From the NCBI RefSeq assembly GCF_030936135.1, contig NC_082605.1:16698261-16762260 (forward strand): a stretch of DNA of 64,000 nucleotides, in the 5' to 3' direction. The DNA is from Gavia stellata. Lineage: Eukaryota > Chordata > Aves > Gaviiformes > Gaviidae. A program made the translations under genes and the position numbers. The notes under the pieces were generated by a model. The model was not told the DNA's origin and searched no databases. It saw nothing but the letters and a program-made list of their open reading frames with translations. Position 1 is the first letter of the stretch, and each line of letters begins with the position of its first letter. Shown here piece after piece: positions 36,604-50,716 of the stretch.

Positions 36604-39600
36604 GTAAGTAATTGTTCAGTGCTGCGGTCTGCCTCGCAGCAGTTTCTGTTGTGGTCTTGTAAGACCTCCCTCACTGCACATGACCATCCTGTGAACAGTG
36701 AATCCAGCTCTATACAGAGCACAGTTGTATTTCAACGAGCGGCTGGTGTTCCAGGAGGTGGCACTCTTCCTTCATGAACTATTGGAATTAGCATCCTTGC
36801 TTGCCGTTAAGGGTATTTAGGTTGATGAGGTTTTTGACTTCCAATGGTGGTACTGGTTTAAGATCTCCATTATTAACCTCCTGTCACCATTAAATTCCTG
36901 TTTGGGGAAGGTAATTGGATTCTCTCACTCTACGCCTCAATTATACAATTACTTCTTTGTTGCCCTGTAAACTCAGATTGTGCAGCAAATACAGTAATGA
37001 TTCAGAAAAATCTGCTTTTCTTGTTAACAGCTAGTACTTGCCAATGAGCAAGAGTAGTACTGATCAAGTCACCTCCAACCCACCCTGTCTTTCCTGAGCC
37101 GGCAGATTCAGTGCTTCTAAGCACCTTAGCATGTGAGGACTGCTGGTTGCAACATTATAGCTTCATACAAGCACAGCAGGTGGTGTCTGCCTGTACCTTT
37201 TCCCTCCCCCAGCACACCCACCCTACAGCCGGCTTAATTAGCCCCATAGTTTTGCGAAAACTGGGTAAGGTAAAAAGGTTATTTTCTAGCTCCTGAGCAA
37301 AATGTTCTACCCACTTAGCAAAATGTTTTCCTTTGTAGACTGTCTCAGAGATCAGAGCTGCTACAGCAGATGGAGACTTATCTAGGAGACAAAAAGACTA
37401 AAAAGACATGGCAAACTAAAGCAGCTGATGCAGCTCATAAAAGGAATGCAGCACTTTTAAATGTAAGTTTCTGCAACTACCGGGAACCGCATTGAAATGT
37501 CATGGTTATGTAGCTTAGAGAATTTAAAAAAAAAAAAAGTGTTTGCTCTATAGTTATCATTTGAATTCTCCTATATACAGTTCCCTTTTCTGGAACTTGA
37601 CCAAAAGTATTAAATGACAAGTCTTTATTATCTGATGGCATCACTACCTATTTCCCATGCCCTTCTTATATGAGCCTCGTGGTGGCAGCTGCTACTATCT
37701 TTTTCTTTTTTTTTTTTTAAGTACATGTAGAGATGCAACACATGCTATTACATGTCTGCCTAAGAGAACTCAAGAGTCTGACAATACTCGCAGCACCTCC
37801 ACACTTTGATTCAAGATACAAGGATATGTTTGGAAATAGGGGCTGACCAGCCTATAATGCTTTTAGTCCAGGGTAGGAACCATTATCCCACTATGGTTAT
37901 GTGAAGTTGTGGAAGAAGGTCTCAGTTTAATGTTTTTCTTTAAAGAGGTGTAGAGTGACTTCGAGAATCTTAATTGCAAGTCTGTAAAAGCAGTGTTTGG
38001 TGTTTCTGCTCTTCCTAGTGGTGATACTGTTAATAATGTTAATAGCTGTTCTACATACCTGTTGTCATATTTAGGTAAGATTTGCGTTTCCTAGGTAAAT
38101 TCAGCAGACGTTTGAGAATGGGCAATTAAAAAGATCTAGGTTTGCTGGCAGGGACTGCAATGTTAAAACCTCTTCTGGAACCCCTAGCTTAGGTATCTGG
38201 GTTTGGAGAGATTGCACTTGACCACTGACATGAGCACGCATTTGAAAAATGTTTGTCTGTTGTTCAGGAAACAGCAGAAAACCATACCTCATGCATTTTC
38301 TTTAAACTCTTACTTACTAAGGGTCCATATTGCATATATTGTGTTTATTGAAACAGTAAGTTTTACTCTAGAAAATTACAAGATTAATTTGTGTCACCGA
38401 AAATTTTTTGTTTCTTCATGCAGAGCCTGGTTAAGATGTAAAATGTTCACATTTTGGGTGGGTGTGATTCTGTTGCAGGCCCTCTTTGTATTTAAATGGA
38501 AGCTATATTTAGGGAGTGGCAGACAAGGCAGAACAGTTAATCTGGGGTGCCTTCTTAACTATTCTGTGACAAGGAATATTTTTCAACTTGGACTCTGGTA
38601 AACTGGTGCGTTCTTGGCTGGGGCAATCAAACCCCTCTGTTGTAGGTGTAGATAAGTGTGGGAGGCTGGGGAGAAGTGGATGGTTTGTTAATTTTTTCCA
38701 TAGTTCATGCTCCATTGATTTAGTAATTTCAGCCATTGTGACCCCCATTTTCCATATGCATTTTATAATAGATTTTTATTTCATAAATAGAGTTTTTTAT
38801 AAATTATTTGTATTTTATAAATGCATTCTCAGTTAACATATACAGGCGAACATAATAAATGCAGGGTGTATTTCTGTATGCTGAAAGCTTGTTGTATTGG
38901 AAATGTTAACAATAGCTCAGACATATACAGAGTGTAAATATTTTTGCAGTTAAACAGATATTTGCCATCTTCTGTCACATCCTCAAAATTGTTCCTTTCA
39001 AGTGTCAAAAATGTTGGTGTTTGTATGGAAAAAAAGCAAAAACATATGTATCAAAACAAATTCTGTTGCAGGATAAAGTAGCATAAATCAGTTTAAATCT
39101 ATTAATTTTATACTAGTTTTAACAGGCATGCACTCCTGCAGATGCTTGCTGATAACAGAAGAAAACAGGAAAAAAAAAATTATGCAGAATAATATATGAG
39201 AAGCTTGAAAACAAGACTGATTAATGTGCCAGCTTCAGAATATTGTTCCTGATACCAGGCACTGTACATTTCACAGTTACCATGTGGAGAGTTGTTGATT
39301 TGGCCTACTCAAAAATACATGGACATGATGAAGTGTTATTTTTTTATTTGCATTTCTGGTTTTCTGCATGTAAGCAAAATCAGTTGTTTTCAGTATGTGA
39401 TCATAGCAAAAGACATTTTTCTTTCTCTGTGCTAGTTGATATTTATGCACAGGAAAGCATTTCAAAATTAATTTATTTACTCATCAGTAGGAAGCAAGGA
39501 ACTAAACATTTTTTTTAATTGAAATTTTAACATTATAAGCACTTATTCAGCATTTTAACATAATTATCAGAGTATTTTCCTTGATGTCTTTATAGGGAGA

Positions 39601-42600
39601 CTGCAGATTAAGGAAGTATGTATCATTTGATACTTATATAATGTTGTCATAATAAAAGCAGAAATTAACACCAGTATTTATAATCTGATTTATGACATTT
39701 GTTTGTCAGTAATATTTCTTATGTTTAGAAATATGTATTACTGTGCAACAGCTTATAACATGAAATGGGAAATAAAGAATATGCTGTATAGTAGTTAGTA
39801 TTGGGAAGGTAATTGAGACCAAATTTGCTTTCCTTCACAGGCATGTAATTCTAGAATTATTTAAGTGGGATTCTGCCAGACTGATATCAATATAAGTGAC
39901 AGATGAATTTGGTCCCCTAAAAGCGATGCATGTGTCATGCATTCCATTTTACCTCTGGGGAAGGGTCTTGAATTGTTTTTGTTCAGTCCTTGTGGTTTTA
40001 GGGGAAGTGTTGTAAGATGCTCTCTTTTTTCGGTACTGTGACATATTAGATTTACTGGTTTTTCCAAAGATGTTTACACTGCTGACGTATTTATTTTTAT
40101 ATTGAGGATGGGTATTTCTTTTTATACAGCTGGTAAGCTTTGTAGGAGACACACAAGAAGTGCCATCTAATCTTTCAGTAGTTCCAGTTATTTTCTAAAG
40201 CATACTACACCTTCCAGCAAAAATTTCTTTCACTGTCTGTCATTAAATCAGTATTCTGAATGACAATAGACTGCACAACATACAAACTGGAGTGAGCAAC
40301 GAAAAGACACATCCAATATCTAGGCTATGCCAAAATGACCTTCTCTACTAAACATATATGCACAACTGCCGTCTCCTTTCTTGCCTGAAAGACTCTCATT
40401 TCCTATCACCGTAAACATTGCAGTGACTTAGCTGAGTATATAAAAAAATAATAATCTTGACTAATATTATTCCTTCCTGTGAAAATTCCTACAGGAATTT
40501 GGAAGAAGGAATTGGAAGGGAGGAAAATCCTATGGAAGAATATGAAATTAATATTACGGATTGATCCTTCTTTTCAGTAGGGTGATAACTTCTCCAGACT
40601 TAGTCAGAGCCATACTGATAATGAACTTCATTTGGTGCTATTTGTGGTGTATCTGCTCTAAGTACATGCAATGGAGAAATTCCTTCTTAGGTTAGTTAAG
40701 TCTGTATTATCCTCTGTTATTTTGACATTGTGACTTCAAATGGCTTCCATCTTTGCCCATATTCCCCCCTTAGGTTTATTCCCTGTTAGTCTTTTCTCAC
40801 CTGGAAAGGGGCAGCCACTTGCTACTTCCCAGGATTTGGATAAATCTGAGATTTAGTTTGCTCCTTCTCAGACATCCTTTAGCTTCCTACAAGGATATGC
40901 ACTTTGCTGTAGAAAAGGGAGAACAGTTTTGCTTGGATTTGGTTTGTACTTAAGTACAGAAGAATACAGTCATGCTGTAAAAGGAATTAATGAAATAGAA
41001 TAAGATGAACACTGTAAACTGAATGAACTGGGTGTATCTGTATCACTAAGTTGAACTTCAGCTAACAGTAAGGCTGGTTTTTGCTTTTATTAACCATACT
41101 CTACTGAATTTGAATCGTATTTTTCAAACTAAACTTGAGTCAAGCACTGTTTACTTATTGATGTATTCAGACTGGCTATTATTCAATACGAGTAATCATG
41201 TTTGGTCTCTCTTGTGGATATGCCTCTCCAGAATCTCACTCTTCTTTTCAGCGGCAGTGGTGGTGAATATTTGGGAAGTCCCTTTGGGGAATTTCCTCTC
41301 TCATTTAGTTTTTCTGTTGTACTCTTCACACCCGCTCTCTGCTCCCAACTCTGCCATCTGCTATACTTTCTTTCCCCCTCCACTCTGTTCAGCTTTGGCT
41401 TCTTCACACCCCACTCCCACGTCCCTTTCTGTCTCTCTTCATCTGCCCACCACTCAATCTCTTCAATGTTTGGGTATGGAACTAAGCCCACAAGAATGGG
41501 TCAGAACTTTAAAGGGGGAGGGCAGTTAGTTTGGGGGGATGTTTTGATTTGTCTGTTGCTGTTGGGTTTTGGTTGTTTCTTTTTTAAAAAATTTATTTAG
41601 GCCTTTGTGAATCCAGCACACATCCACTGGATGAGCAGAAACCCAAATACTGATTTTTTGTAAGAAAGCTGTGTGAGGTGCATTGTCATCCAAGTTTGTC
41701 TGGTGAACAGCTTGCTGCAGCTCTACATTTTTGTGCACATGTTATGCATGCATATTAGCAAGTCATCTTTGTCTTGAGGAGTAAAGATCTTGCACATAAT
41801 TTGCCTAGTTACTTTACAGTTACAGTAGCTAGAATACATACTTCAGCCTTCATGCAGCACCAAGAAAACCATTCTGTCATGTCCCCCCCATTTTTGTATG
41901 TTTTAGAGAACAGAATTTAACTTTAATTTACCCTAGTGTCCAGAAAGAATAATGGTGTTTTACAGCAACAGTCTTATGTGGTAATGAAATTTATTCTTGT
42001 ATCAAAAAGGTACAGCAAACATATTTAGAAACTGTAGGATGTTAGTTTTACTAGTACAAGTTGGATTTCAGAATGACTGAACAGAAAGATTTGAACTTCA
42101 GTGTTGTTATTTGAATGCTGTTTAGCTGTAATGAGTTCATTTAATTAAATGTCTTTATGTGAGTGTGCATTTTCCTTTTAATACTCCCAGTATTTTTTCT
42201 TAAAATGTACTTTGCCTGTGTTTTAGGATATAGAAGCAGCAGAAAAAAAGCTGCAAGAAAGAGTGTATTTACTTCCACATCCTGATACTGTTAAGTTGGA
42301 AGTAAGTCCTAGAACTCTGTCTTTTCATTTGCTGTTTACCAAATATTTTGCTTTTTTTTCCCCCGAAGCGTGTTCTTAAAGTGAAAATAATTGATTTTAA
42401 AATCCAGTGACTGGTATAGCCAAAGGCCTGTGTTCTGTGTAGCAAGCTGAACCTAAATTCTGGGGCAAGGTCCCTAGATTCTGGAGCATTCTGGTGGAAA
42501 TATTTAGCAGCTTTCAGATCTATGCAAACTTTTATTTAAAAATTAAGTCAAATATAAAAATTAATATTATTAATATCAGAAGATAACTGTGTTGGTTATG

Positions 42601-45192
42601 TCAGAGCTATTTACTTTGTTTTATATGGTCATCCCATTTTCAGTTTGCCACAGATTGTCATCTTCACATTTTAGGGTCAACAGTTTATCAGCATGAACAG
42701 AGAAATTTTCACTTCTCAGAGTTATTTGATGGTTGTATGGCAGCTTACGAAAAGTACTCCTATAGTAGGAACACTCGATTTTTACTTTTCAACCTGTAGT
42801 CCCTAAAACATTATTTAAAGGTAAAGATTTTGAACAGCAAGTTACTCGGAGAACTAAGTACTAACCCGATGCAACGTAATGTGTTCAGTTCCCTAGTCTC
42901 AAGACTGTTTTATCGGTATTACGCAGTGATGAATGAATGATGAGGACAGAAACAGTCCTGGGAAGAGGAATTGGAGCACAGCTCTTCCTGATGCAAACTA
43001 AACTTCGTAACCACAAGACCACTGAGTCAGATTCCCACTTGTGTTTCTTGCACCAGTGGTTTGTGGGTTCTTCATTGTATGGTGGCTTAGTTTCCACAGG
43101 CATAGTAGCACGGAGTGTCCCATGCTAGTTTGTGTGCTAGGGCACTGTCAAAGGAGGGAAAAGGTGTAGATTTTAGTACTGTCAGCCTGTGAAGAGAGGT
43201 GTATTGTACATTAGTTTCACACCTGCTGGGCAAGTGTTGTAATGCTTAGGCTATTACTTAAATGAGAGGCATAGCAATACCTTGTTCTAGTTACTGTTGA
43301 AAGTTTTTGTCTTGTCATTGTATTTTGTACATAGCCTACTCCTATCACTGTGACAGGATGCACACTGAGTATGCCCATTCAGTGATTTATTCTTTTTTTA
43401 GGGACTTCAGGCAAAAGGGTATGTTTTTTTCCTGGATAGCTGGACATCTTGAATGATGCTAAGAAAGATGCCAAGCCACTAATATTGAACCTATTTTGAC
43501 TGTGTTCAGAAGTAGTTTTAGACTCCTCAAGGATTTTCAAGGCACCTCTAGAGTTGTTTGGATCAGTTTTGGACTGCTTCTTCCTATGTCCTGTGTTAGG
43601 TGTTAAGCTGCTTGCGGCATGTAAACCGAAGTCTGCACAAATTGGAGAATGCACAGCAATTGCTTATGGCTGCAGAGATGTCTACACTCTGCAGCAGTGG
43701 CTGAATTTTAGAGAGAACAGAGTTACTATTTGAAGGAGAAGATCCTATTTCAGCCTTTTTTATACTTCCAGAGAAGAGTGCTATAAATAGTGGAAAAAGA
43801 AAACTTTCTTTCATGGTACAAAATTCTTGTGCGTGCTTTGTTCCAAAACACTTCTGAGCATATTTCACTCAGCCATATATGTGTCTGTATTAATATACTT
43901 TGAAAGTTATGGCTATAATGGATCCCCAGCTTGCTAAGTTGGAGTAGTTTTGTGTGACAGCACATATGCTTGTCAAAAAAGATTTCTTTGAGTAAATCTG
44001 TTGAAGAAAATATTTTTGTAAATCTGCAAGAGCCACAGTTACATCTGAGTTACATGTAAGGATCAAAATGATTAGCCAGGAATCTAATACTCTGCAGGGA
44101 GATGTTCAGTTTTGCGGTACGCTTCTTCTACATTACATACTTAAACAAGTAAAGAAAAAAAGGCTCAATACATATGTGCCATAAATGTTTTCTACTACAG
44201 AATTACTTTTTTTCTGAATGGACATCGATGTCTAAAAATACTGAACACTTACATTGGTGGATGGGTTAAAGTGTTGGCTTAATACTGCTCTTTGATCATA
44301 GTATTTTGTGGGGGAAAAAAAGTATGCATGGCACTTAAAATTTTCTTCAAAATCCTACAAACAACAAAGTTATCCTTAGGACACCAACACAGAAACGATG
44401 AATGGTATGTCCATTCCACAGATAAAACAGAAGTTAAATTTATTACTCAGAGGCACAGGGTAATGCAGAGAAAGGGTTAGATAATCCATAGTGGTTTTCC
44501 TAGACCACAGGATAAGTATACAGCTTTTTTTTTTTTCCATTTGTGATCCAAATATTGGAGCCAATACTTCATCAGTAATTTATCACAGCTAAAATTTTAC
44601 TCCAATATTTCAAACTACATTACTGCAAACCTTTCTAGAATAACCAATTTACATAGCACTTTTTCTTTATAACTTTAAACAATTTTTCCCACTTCAAAAT
44701 TAAATTCCACTAACATACATAATTAAATATAAAAGCTGCTCTTGGAAAAGTTTATTATCATGAAAAATATTTTATTAAAGGTACTGTGAGGGTCTAAACC
44801 AATCTGTTGCTTACCACAAGAGGGCACATTCAGTCACTTCACAGTTCATGCTGCAGAAAGAAATCTTTCCAGGCTGGTACTTTGTATCGTACAAGAGGTT
44901 TGAAATTTCATGTGTAAGTACATTGTTCTTTTCTGAATTGCTTCACTCATAAAGCAAGATTTAATAATGCATTGCATATCTTTATTGTTTTTAAACAGGC
45001 TGACACAGATTTTGAAATTAAGTTTATTTTTTCTTATATCTTTCTCAGACTCTCTATTGGGCATCAATAAAAGAATCTCTTCCCAAGTGGGAAGAGTTTC
45101 TTTTAGGAAGAGCAGAAGTTCCTATTGGTTTTAAGAAAATGAAAACTACGAACCAGAACATAAGCTACCCAGAAGAAGATTCACAAAAATAA
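36551..45192 (+). CDS. C3orf14: C3orf14 homologue, small coiled-coil protein, 131 residues (complete)
   Basis: Joined coding exons: 36551-36603, 37339-37462, 42227-42301, 45049-45192, with all junctions AG/GT and phases matching. The product starts [17 protein letters not shown] and ends YPEEDSQK. It matches the human C3orf14 protein (128 residues) in layout: an N-terminal AQE..L..RHEEI block, an SQR..LLQQME..LGD block, [15 protein letters not shown], and a C-terminal YWAS..E..PKWE.FLLGRA block. Residues 15-70 are rich in charged and Leu positions, consistent with a coiled coil. There is no signal peptide, membrane segment or catalytic motif. The cellular function is not established; the X-boxes in its promoter hint at a ciliary role, which is inference. 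The start ATG is the first in the second exon and aligns with the family N-terminus. Confidence 0.93.
37339..37462 (+). CDS. C3orf14: C3orf14 coding exon 2
   Basis: The acceptor is CCTTTGTAG. The first A completes Ile; then 41 codons run from [17 protein letters not shown] to HKRNAALLN, ending at donor GTAAGTT. It is the core of the predicted coiled coil. Confidence 0.93.
37463..42226 (+). other. C3orf14: C3orf14 intron, 4.8 kb
   Basis: This intron is AT-rich with poly(A)/poly(T) runs near 37524 and 37706 and many short meaningless ORFs. A C/T-rich stretch at about 41270-41460 gives the longest ORF (139 codons) but lacks any motif. I find no second gene, RNA gene or clear mobile element in it. 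Confidence 0.75.
42227..42301 (+). CDS. C3orf14: C3orf14 coding exon 3
   Basis: This phase-0 exon has exactly 25 codons: [20 protein letters not shown] then TVKLE. The acceptor is GTGTTTTAG and the donor GTAAGTC. The DIEAAEK.LQ block is the most conserved part of the family. The following 2.7 kb intron (42302-45048) shows nothing recognisable. Confidence 0.94.
45049..45192 (+). CDS. C3orf14: C3orf14 last coding exon
   Basis: The acceptor is CTTTCTCAG. There are 47 codons and TAA at 45190-45192. It starts [20 protein letters not shown] and carries the family's Trp-containing C-terminal block. The tail after RAEVPIGF is variable and ends DSQK. The stop codon lies inside an AATAAA hexamer. Confidence 0.94.
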   Translation, partial: TLYWASIKESLPKWEEFLLGRAEVPIGFKKMKTTNQNISYPEEDSQK

Positions 45193-45193
45193 A
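45188..45193 (+). terminator. C3orf14: AATAAA overlapping the C3orf14 stop codon
   Basis: The hexamer spans the last Lys codon and the TAA stop. A T/GT-rich element (gtttcattttgttttgtaat) follows about 10-30 bases later. Alternatives are ATTAAA at 45272-45277 and AATAAA at 46774-46779, so the 3' UTR could be tiny, about 0.1 kb, or 1.6 kb. Confidence 0.4.
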
Positions 45194-45214
45194 CACTCTA
45201 GTTTCATTTTGTTT

Positions 45215-48200
45215 TGTAATTTATGGCTTAAGCAGCGAGATCATCCAGACCAGGCAACAGAATGTCATGCCATTAAATTGTAATGTAAATAATTTAAATG
45301 AAAACGAAGTATATTGGATAATTTGCTTCCACTGTTGCATTGTGTTCAAGTCTTGATTTTTATTCTGTAGTAGAGAAGCAATCCTCAAAGGGGCTTTTAG
45401 GATCAAAAGTAAGAAACACTGGTGTACAGAAACCCACCAAGGCAATTGCTTTTTCAGTATGAGAAGAGTTTTAGGTTATTTTTAATCCTCTGTTTCTACA
45501 TATAAGTGTGATAAGTAAAGACAGATACATGCATTATCTTTCTTCACTGCAGTCATCTGTGCCCTATGCCTCTCTGGGGATGAGGGAGAAAGGAGGAATT
45601 TACCGTTAACAGGAAAGGCAGGCTGTTTGCATCGGACAGAGTAGCCTTGGTTTAGCACCAGGAATCTGTAAAAACCTTCCTGAGAGCAGCTGTAGAAGGA
45701 ACACCTTGAATTTCACATCTTGCTTTCCCTGATTTTTGTCATTGCCACTTTCATTGCTTCTGCACCTCTCTCCAGTAATCACTGCTGCTTTTCCCAACCT
45801 CCTCCTGCCTACTTTGTATTTCCTGTTTAATGGGTAGGTAGAGACAAGAAAAAGTAAACGAATCTCTAGGGCTTTTTGCTACTTCTAGGCTGCTCTTAAT
45901 GCTATTTTCTTTACGTTGACATAATCTACAAGTGAGAACTTTTGCTTAGGCATGAAAAGTTTGAAAGAAGCAAACTGAAAGGTATCTGTCAGTGGCTGTC
46001 CAAGAACCAAGCATACATAGAAGTTGAGATAATATTTTAATTTTCAGCCATTGAACAGCTCCTCAGCTTCCTTCTACAGAGGTGCAGTATCAGTGAGTTT
46101 TGATTGTACACTGGGTTAACTCAGTATGAAATTTTCACTGCTCTAGTGCAGTGCTTTTTAAAGTATCAGTTCAGTGGAAGATCCTTCCAGGTGTGTGACT
46201 TGGCCTGCAGAAATTTCATCCTTCCTAAGCAAAGGAAGCCTAGAAAAAAAGTATTTTTTTTTAAATTAAGAACCTGGACTTGAGTCAATATATTGTTAAA
46301 ATTTAATCTCATATACAACAACATACTTCCACCTCCAACCTGGAAGTAGGAGAAAAAAAATTTACCTCTGCCAGTATTTGAGGATATAAAAATGTAATTG
46401 TTACAAATTTTGCTAGGCTGCAGTGAACTGATCTATGCATCTCCATGCCACACAGATAATTTTTTTTTTTTTATAGTAGGGTTGTTTTAATTACTTTCAT
46501 TGAAACTGAGGTACTTTTTAGCAACATATCTCATAAATGTCCTGACTGCTTTGGATCTATGCACTAAAAAGCTTGTGTTCTTTTAGTTAATTAAACATAG
46601 TTAAGTTATTCACTGATTAGCTGTTGGTGGGGAGTTTATGATCCAGTCAGAACTAGAGAACTAACTGCTAGCTGAAAACTATAGGAAGTCTGGGTAGTCT
46701 GCAGATGCTGTTCTCCGGGAAATTAGGCACTCAGTTTTGTCTGAATTTAAATTAGCTGAAGAATCACTGACACAATAAAATCAAAACTTCAGCTGTGATA
46801 TAAAATTGTTGTATGTTTTCAACGGGAATATTAAGAGTTCATTTAAAACTTTTTCTATTGAAGTGTCCATTAAACTGATAAGTTTTTACAGAAACTGCCA
46901 TCTTAGAAATATCCTGTTGAGTGGGTGTTGGTGTTTGTAACAATAACGTTGTTTTCATAATATGTGATGGCAGATTAGCACGCTTCTCTGCGGTGTTGTT
47001 AACAGTTGTAATTAAGGAATAAACAGTAAAGGGTGTCAGTCCGATGACAATTTCATCTATAGTGTCACAATACAAAATGTCACAAAATATTAGAACTGTT
47101 ATATAACTACAAAAATATCAAATTAGACTTTCATCTTACAGGCAGAGAGCTTAAAAAAAAACCTGGCATAGAGACCATTGCAATTTTATACCTACTCAGT
47201 ATTCTGTCACAAAGACAACTTGGTAATATTTTCTTCTGTAAGATCACAATGTGGTTCTCAGTCTGATTTAGCGGGAATGTGTATGGATCTTAGAATTGTA
47301 GAGCTTACATTTAAAAAGCAAATAATTGGGACCAGTTGAGCAGACAAGAAGGGAAAAGCTATTACACATGATGCCCAGAACGAAGGGACGAGTGAGCAGT
47401 TAGTTGCTAACAAAGAATAGGATTCATTCTGTCTTTGCATCCAAAGGGAAATCACTTAAACCGAAAATCTGGGCCCCTAAGTACTTTATATGTGTGAATA
47501 ATCTGGGTCTTTATCTCTTTGGACTCCGCCTAAACACCGGGACACAATGCAGATGCTCACTATCTCCTTGCCCCTTTTGATTTCCCATGGAAGGAAAGCG
47601 AAGTGTGTGCACTATGAGGGCACGGCAGCTGGATGGGTGAGGATTTGGGAAAACCCTGGGTGCTGTGAAAGGCACCTGCAGGCAGCATCAGCGTAGTTTC
47701 TGTGTCGCAGTGAACTGCTCGGATACTGTGATTCTGATTATTCTGTTGTTGTTATTGGGCAAAGAGATTAAGATTAAAATTAAATTATCTTCTTTCTGAA
47801 GAAGGAAATTACTTTTTTTTTTTTTCTGCAGCATAGCTTTAGAAGCAATAGGGCAGCTAGCGCATGGAAAATTATATAGGAACATGTCCAGAAAAGGAAA
47901 AAAGCAGGAATGTGTATAGGTAGCTGCTCTCAGAGACAAAAGCCTTCTTGTTGGCCTGTGGGCTGATATAAATAAACGCAATTGCATATGACTGTGAAGC
48001 AGCACAGCAGTAGGGGCAGGGAGGCACACAGCAGGGCCATCAAGGTAGAGGAGTGAGCATTTCCTCATGTGGCACGGACTTCGGGGCAAGCGGTGGCAGG
48101 GAACACAATTACGTGGTATCTCCTGTTGGATTTGTTGAGTGCACAGTTTTTACTGTGGCTGAGCTAGCTTGTAACTTGCCTTTCTATAGATACAAATTTG

Positions 48201-50380
48201 AGAAAGCAAATGTTAGTTAAACTTAAGTGTGCTTAAAAAAAAAATTGCTTTTAAATCCCCAAAACTGATTGATACCAATAGGGTTTAATATCGGCTTTAA
48301 ATGAGATCTTGAATGGGTATTCTTCACCAAGTCAAAGCTTTTACTTCAAATATATTGATTCTATGTAGTTATCCCCCATCTCATCCTAAGCTTTTATATA
48401 TATAAAAATACAATATATATATATCATATATATCTTACATTATATGTATCTTAAGTAATTTCCTAGCCATCTTGGGTAAATGCTTTTTTTTCCCCCTCAG
48501 AACATAACCTGCTACTCTGCATTCTGGACTTGCTGCTTGCCCTTTTGTGCTAAAATACATGTATATGTGAGCTGCAATGGTCCAAAGAGCCTGTCGCTTC
48601 TTGTGCTTTTCTGGTGGGTGGGGGAAAGCAATTGAGAGAACAGCAGTAAGGAAAACCAGCGGTTTTGCCTGTTTGTAAGTTAATCTTTGTGTATCTTACA
48701 AGAAGAAATAATTAATCATCCTTTTTTTAGGCTTATGCACAGATGAGTAACCACAGTACTAACCCAGGAGCACAGCCTGTTCACCCATCTTGTCACCTCT
48801 ACCATCACATTCCCAGGCTTCCTACTTTCTCAGTTATTCTGGCTGTGGGGGCAGTAGCAGAAGGCATGTGAGTTTCCCTAGGATAAGAAATTTCTTACTC
48901 CGCAGGATCTTTCTCAAGCCTCTTAATTTCATTTGAGCGTACATGTGAAATAATAAGAGGGTTTAAACGCGTGATGTTTGACACTTACTGTGGTATCCTC
49001 TTGATTGTATTTATTCAGGGTCATGTTTTCGTAGAAGTTGGGAGCTAGATTTTAGGCTGAGCTTATAGTTCTTCCTTCCTGTCTTTTTTCAGTCACAAAG
49101 AGCAGGTCAGGGATGTAGATGCTCAGTTTGAGCTTGTTGGTACTGAAAAATAGGAAAACCGAATTTGAAATGGAATGTACTTCTAGCGGTTACATCTGAA
49201 AGAAAACATTATTTGCTCCATAATGGTAATTTTCATAATATTTTAATAGCTGTGTTCAGATACAACTTGACCTTAAATATCACCCCAAATGCAAGCTGTT
49301 TTAACATATTTGTAATGCTAAGGTCTTCATTACTGTAATATTCTGTTTGCTCAAGGATTATAATCCATGGATATAGAGCGTTACAGTTGAAATAAAGCTT
49401 TGATCCTGTAGTCACTGCCTCTTGGATTTCAGTGTTATATTTATTGCATGTACGAGTTGGATGTAAATTGGTGCCTGCTGCAGCCAAGTGTGTGGACGGT
49501 GAGTACGCCAGTGATAAATACTTTGCTTAGGTACGGTGTTTGTTTTCCTCTGACACTGATCTGAAATATTAATCTGCTGAGTGAAGATTAGAATCTCAGA
49601 AGTTTACTGCTGAAAAATCCAAATGTAATGAATCCCAGATCGATTAGTTGCACTCTTCCTACTGTTTCGCAATAACTGTGTGCTAAATTACTTCAGATAC
49701 GTGATTACTAGCAAGATATGGATAGAGATACTTAAACCCTTGCAAAGGAAACAGGTGGGAAAAAAAAACCCGGTTCTTTAGTGCATCCTCCTGCTGTGTG
49801 AAGCTCTTTGTCTTTGCCGTAAATAGGGTGATTTAATTTGGGAATTTGCTACTCCTTTTCAACACAGCTGAAACAGCTCTTGAAAATGCCCTAAATTGTA
49901 CTCGCTGCGTGTGTAGTCTTCCAGTTGTATCTTTTTCATTTGGGTTACTTTGCATATGTTTGTTTTTAACGCGTACAGATAGGAAGTATGCTCGCTTCTT
50001 CCCATAAGTTTTATCACTAGGGATGATGATCTTAAAAATAAATGTGTGGTGTTCTTTCTCCTTACTCTCAGTCGTATCACCTACCAGAAAGCCCTAATAG
50101 GCATCAAAATAGTGTGAGACGGTATTTACATCACACGTTTGAAACAGATTCAAGCAGAGCCAGCTGCTGTAAGATTATTTTACAAATATATTGCAAATTA
50201 ATAAAAGGAAAAAATTGCCGTCCTTTGAGTAAATTACAGTCTCCTTGCCTAATGACATAGCCTGGAGCCGCAGTAAATTGGTACCTGCCTCACAGCGGCG
50301 TTGGGAAACGTCATGTTGGTTTCCAGACTTGCATTTCTTTACCCATTTAGTTGGTATGCGTTCCCAATAGCTTCAATCAC
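45215..50380. other. Intergenic region downstream of C3orf14, AT-rich half
   Basis: No credible coding region occurs on either strand. It contains poly(A)/poly(T) runs, a TA-rich microsatellite at about 48395-48450 and possible alternative C3orf14 3' UTR up to about 46.8 kb. A GATATAAATAAACGCAATTGCATATGA-type AT-rich block near 47965-47990 is a weak candidate regulatory site. Confidence 0.65.
48395..48450. repeat. TA-rich microsatellite
   Basis: Interrupted (TA)n runs (TATATATATA, then AATATATATATAT, then CATATATATC) occur in otherwise AT-rich intergenic DNA. Confidence 0.85.
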
Positions 50381-50393
50381 GCTGCTCTCTAAC

Positions 50394-50401
50394 TGTTGCG
50401 C
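50394..50401. promoter_or_regulatory. C/EBP-type palindrome at the edge of a GC-rich domain
   Basis: TTGCGCAA is a perfect C/EBP-class palindrome, immediately followed by TAAAAGG. It sits where AT-rich intergenic DNA turns into the CpG-rich domain downstream of FEZF2. A functional role is inference. Confidence 0.3.
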
Positions 50402-50689
50402 AATAAAAGGTTCCGGAGGGTAATTTGCTGAAGGGAACCGCATGCCTGCAGCTGCGTTAAGCGCGGTTTAACCTGCGCGCTTCCCCGGCAGCGGGCCGCG
50501 GCCGCGCTCGCCTCCGCGCCGGGGCTCGGCGGACCTGCCCGCGGGGCAGGGCTGCTCCAGGCGGAGGAGAGCCCAAGCCGGCGGCTGTGTGGAAGGGAGT
50601 AAAGGGGGGGGGGAAGGAAAGGGCATTTCTCTGTCGTTTCCCAGTGTGAAATGGGGTCGCTCGGGGCGCGGGGAAGGTCTGAGTGGGAG

Positions 50690-50716
50690 GACAGACAGAC
50701 AGACAGACAGACAGAC
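50690..50716. repeat. (GACA)n microsatellite
   Basis: About six uninterrupted GACA/ACAG units lie within CpG-rich DNA, likely length-variable between individuals. Confidence 0.9.

Noticed and set aside
41110-41529. 139-codon ORF in the C3orf14 intron
   Set aside because: It derives from a C/T-rich tract, with a similar ORF antisense; no motif or splice support.
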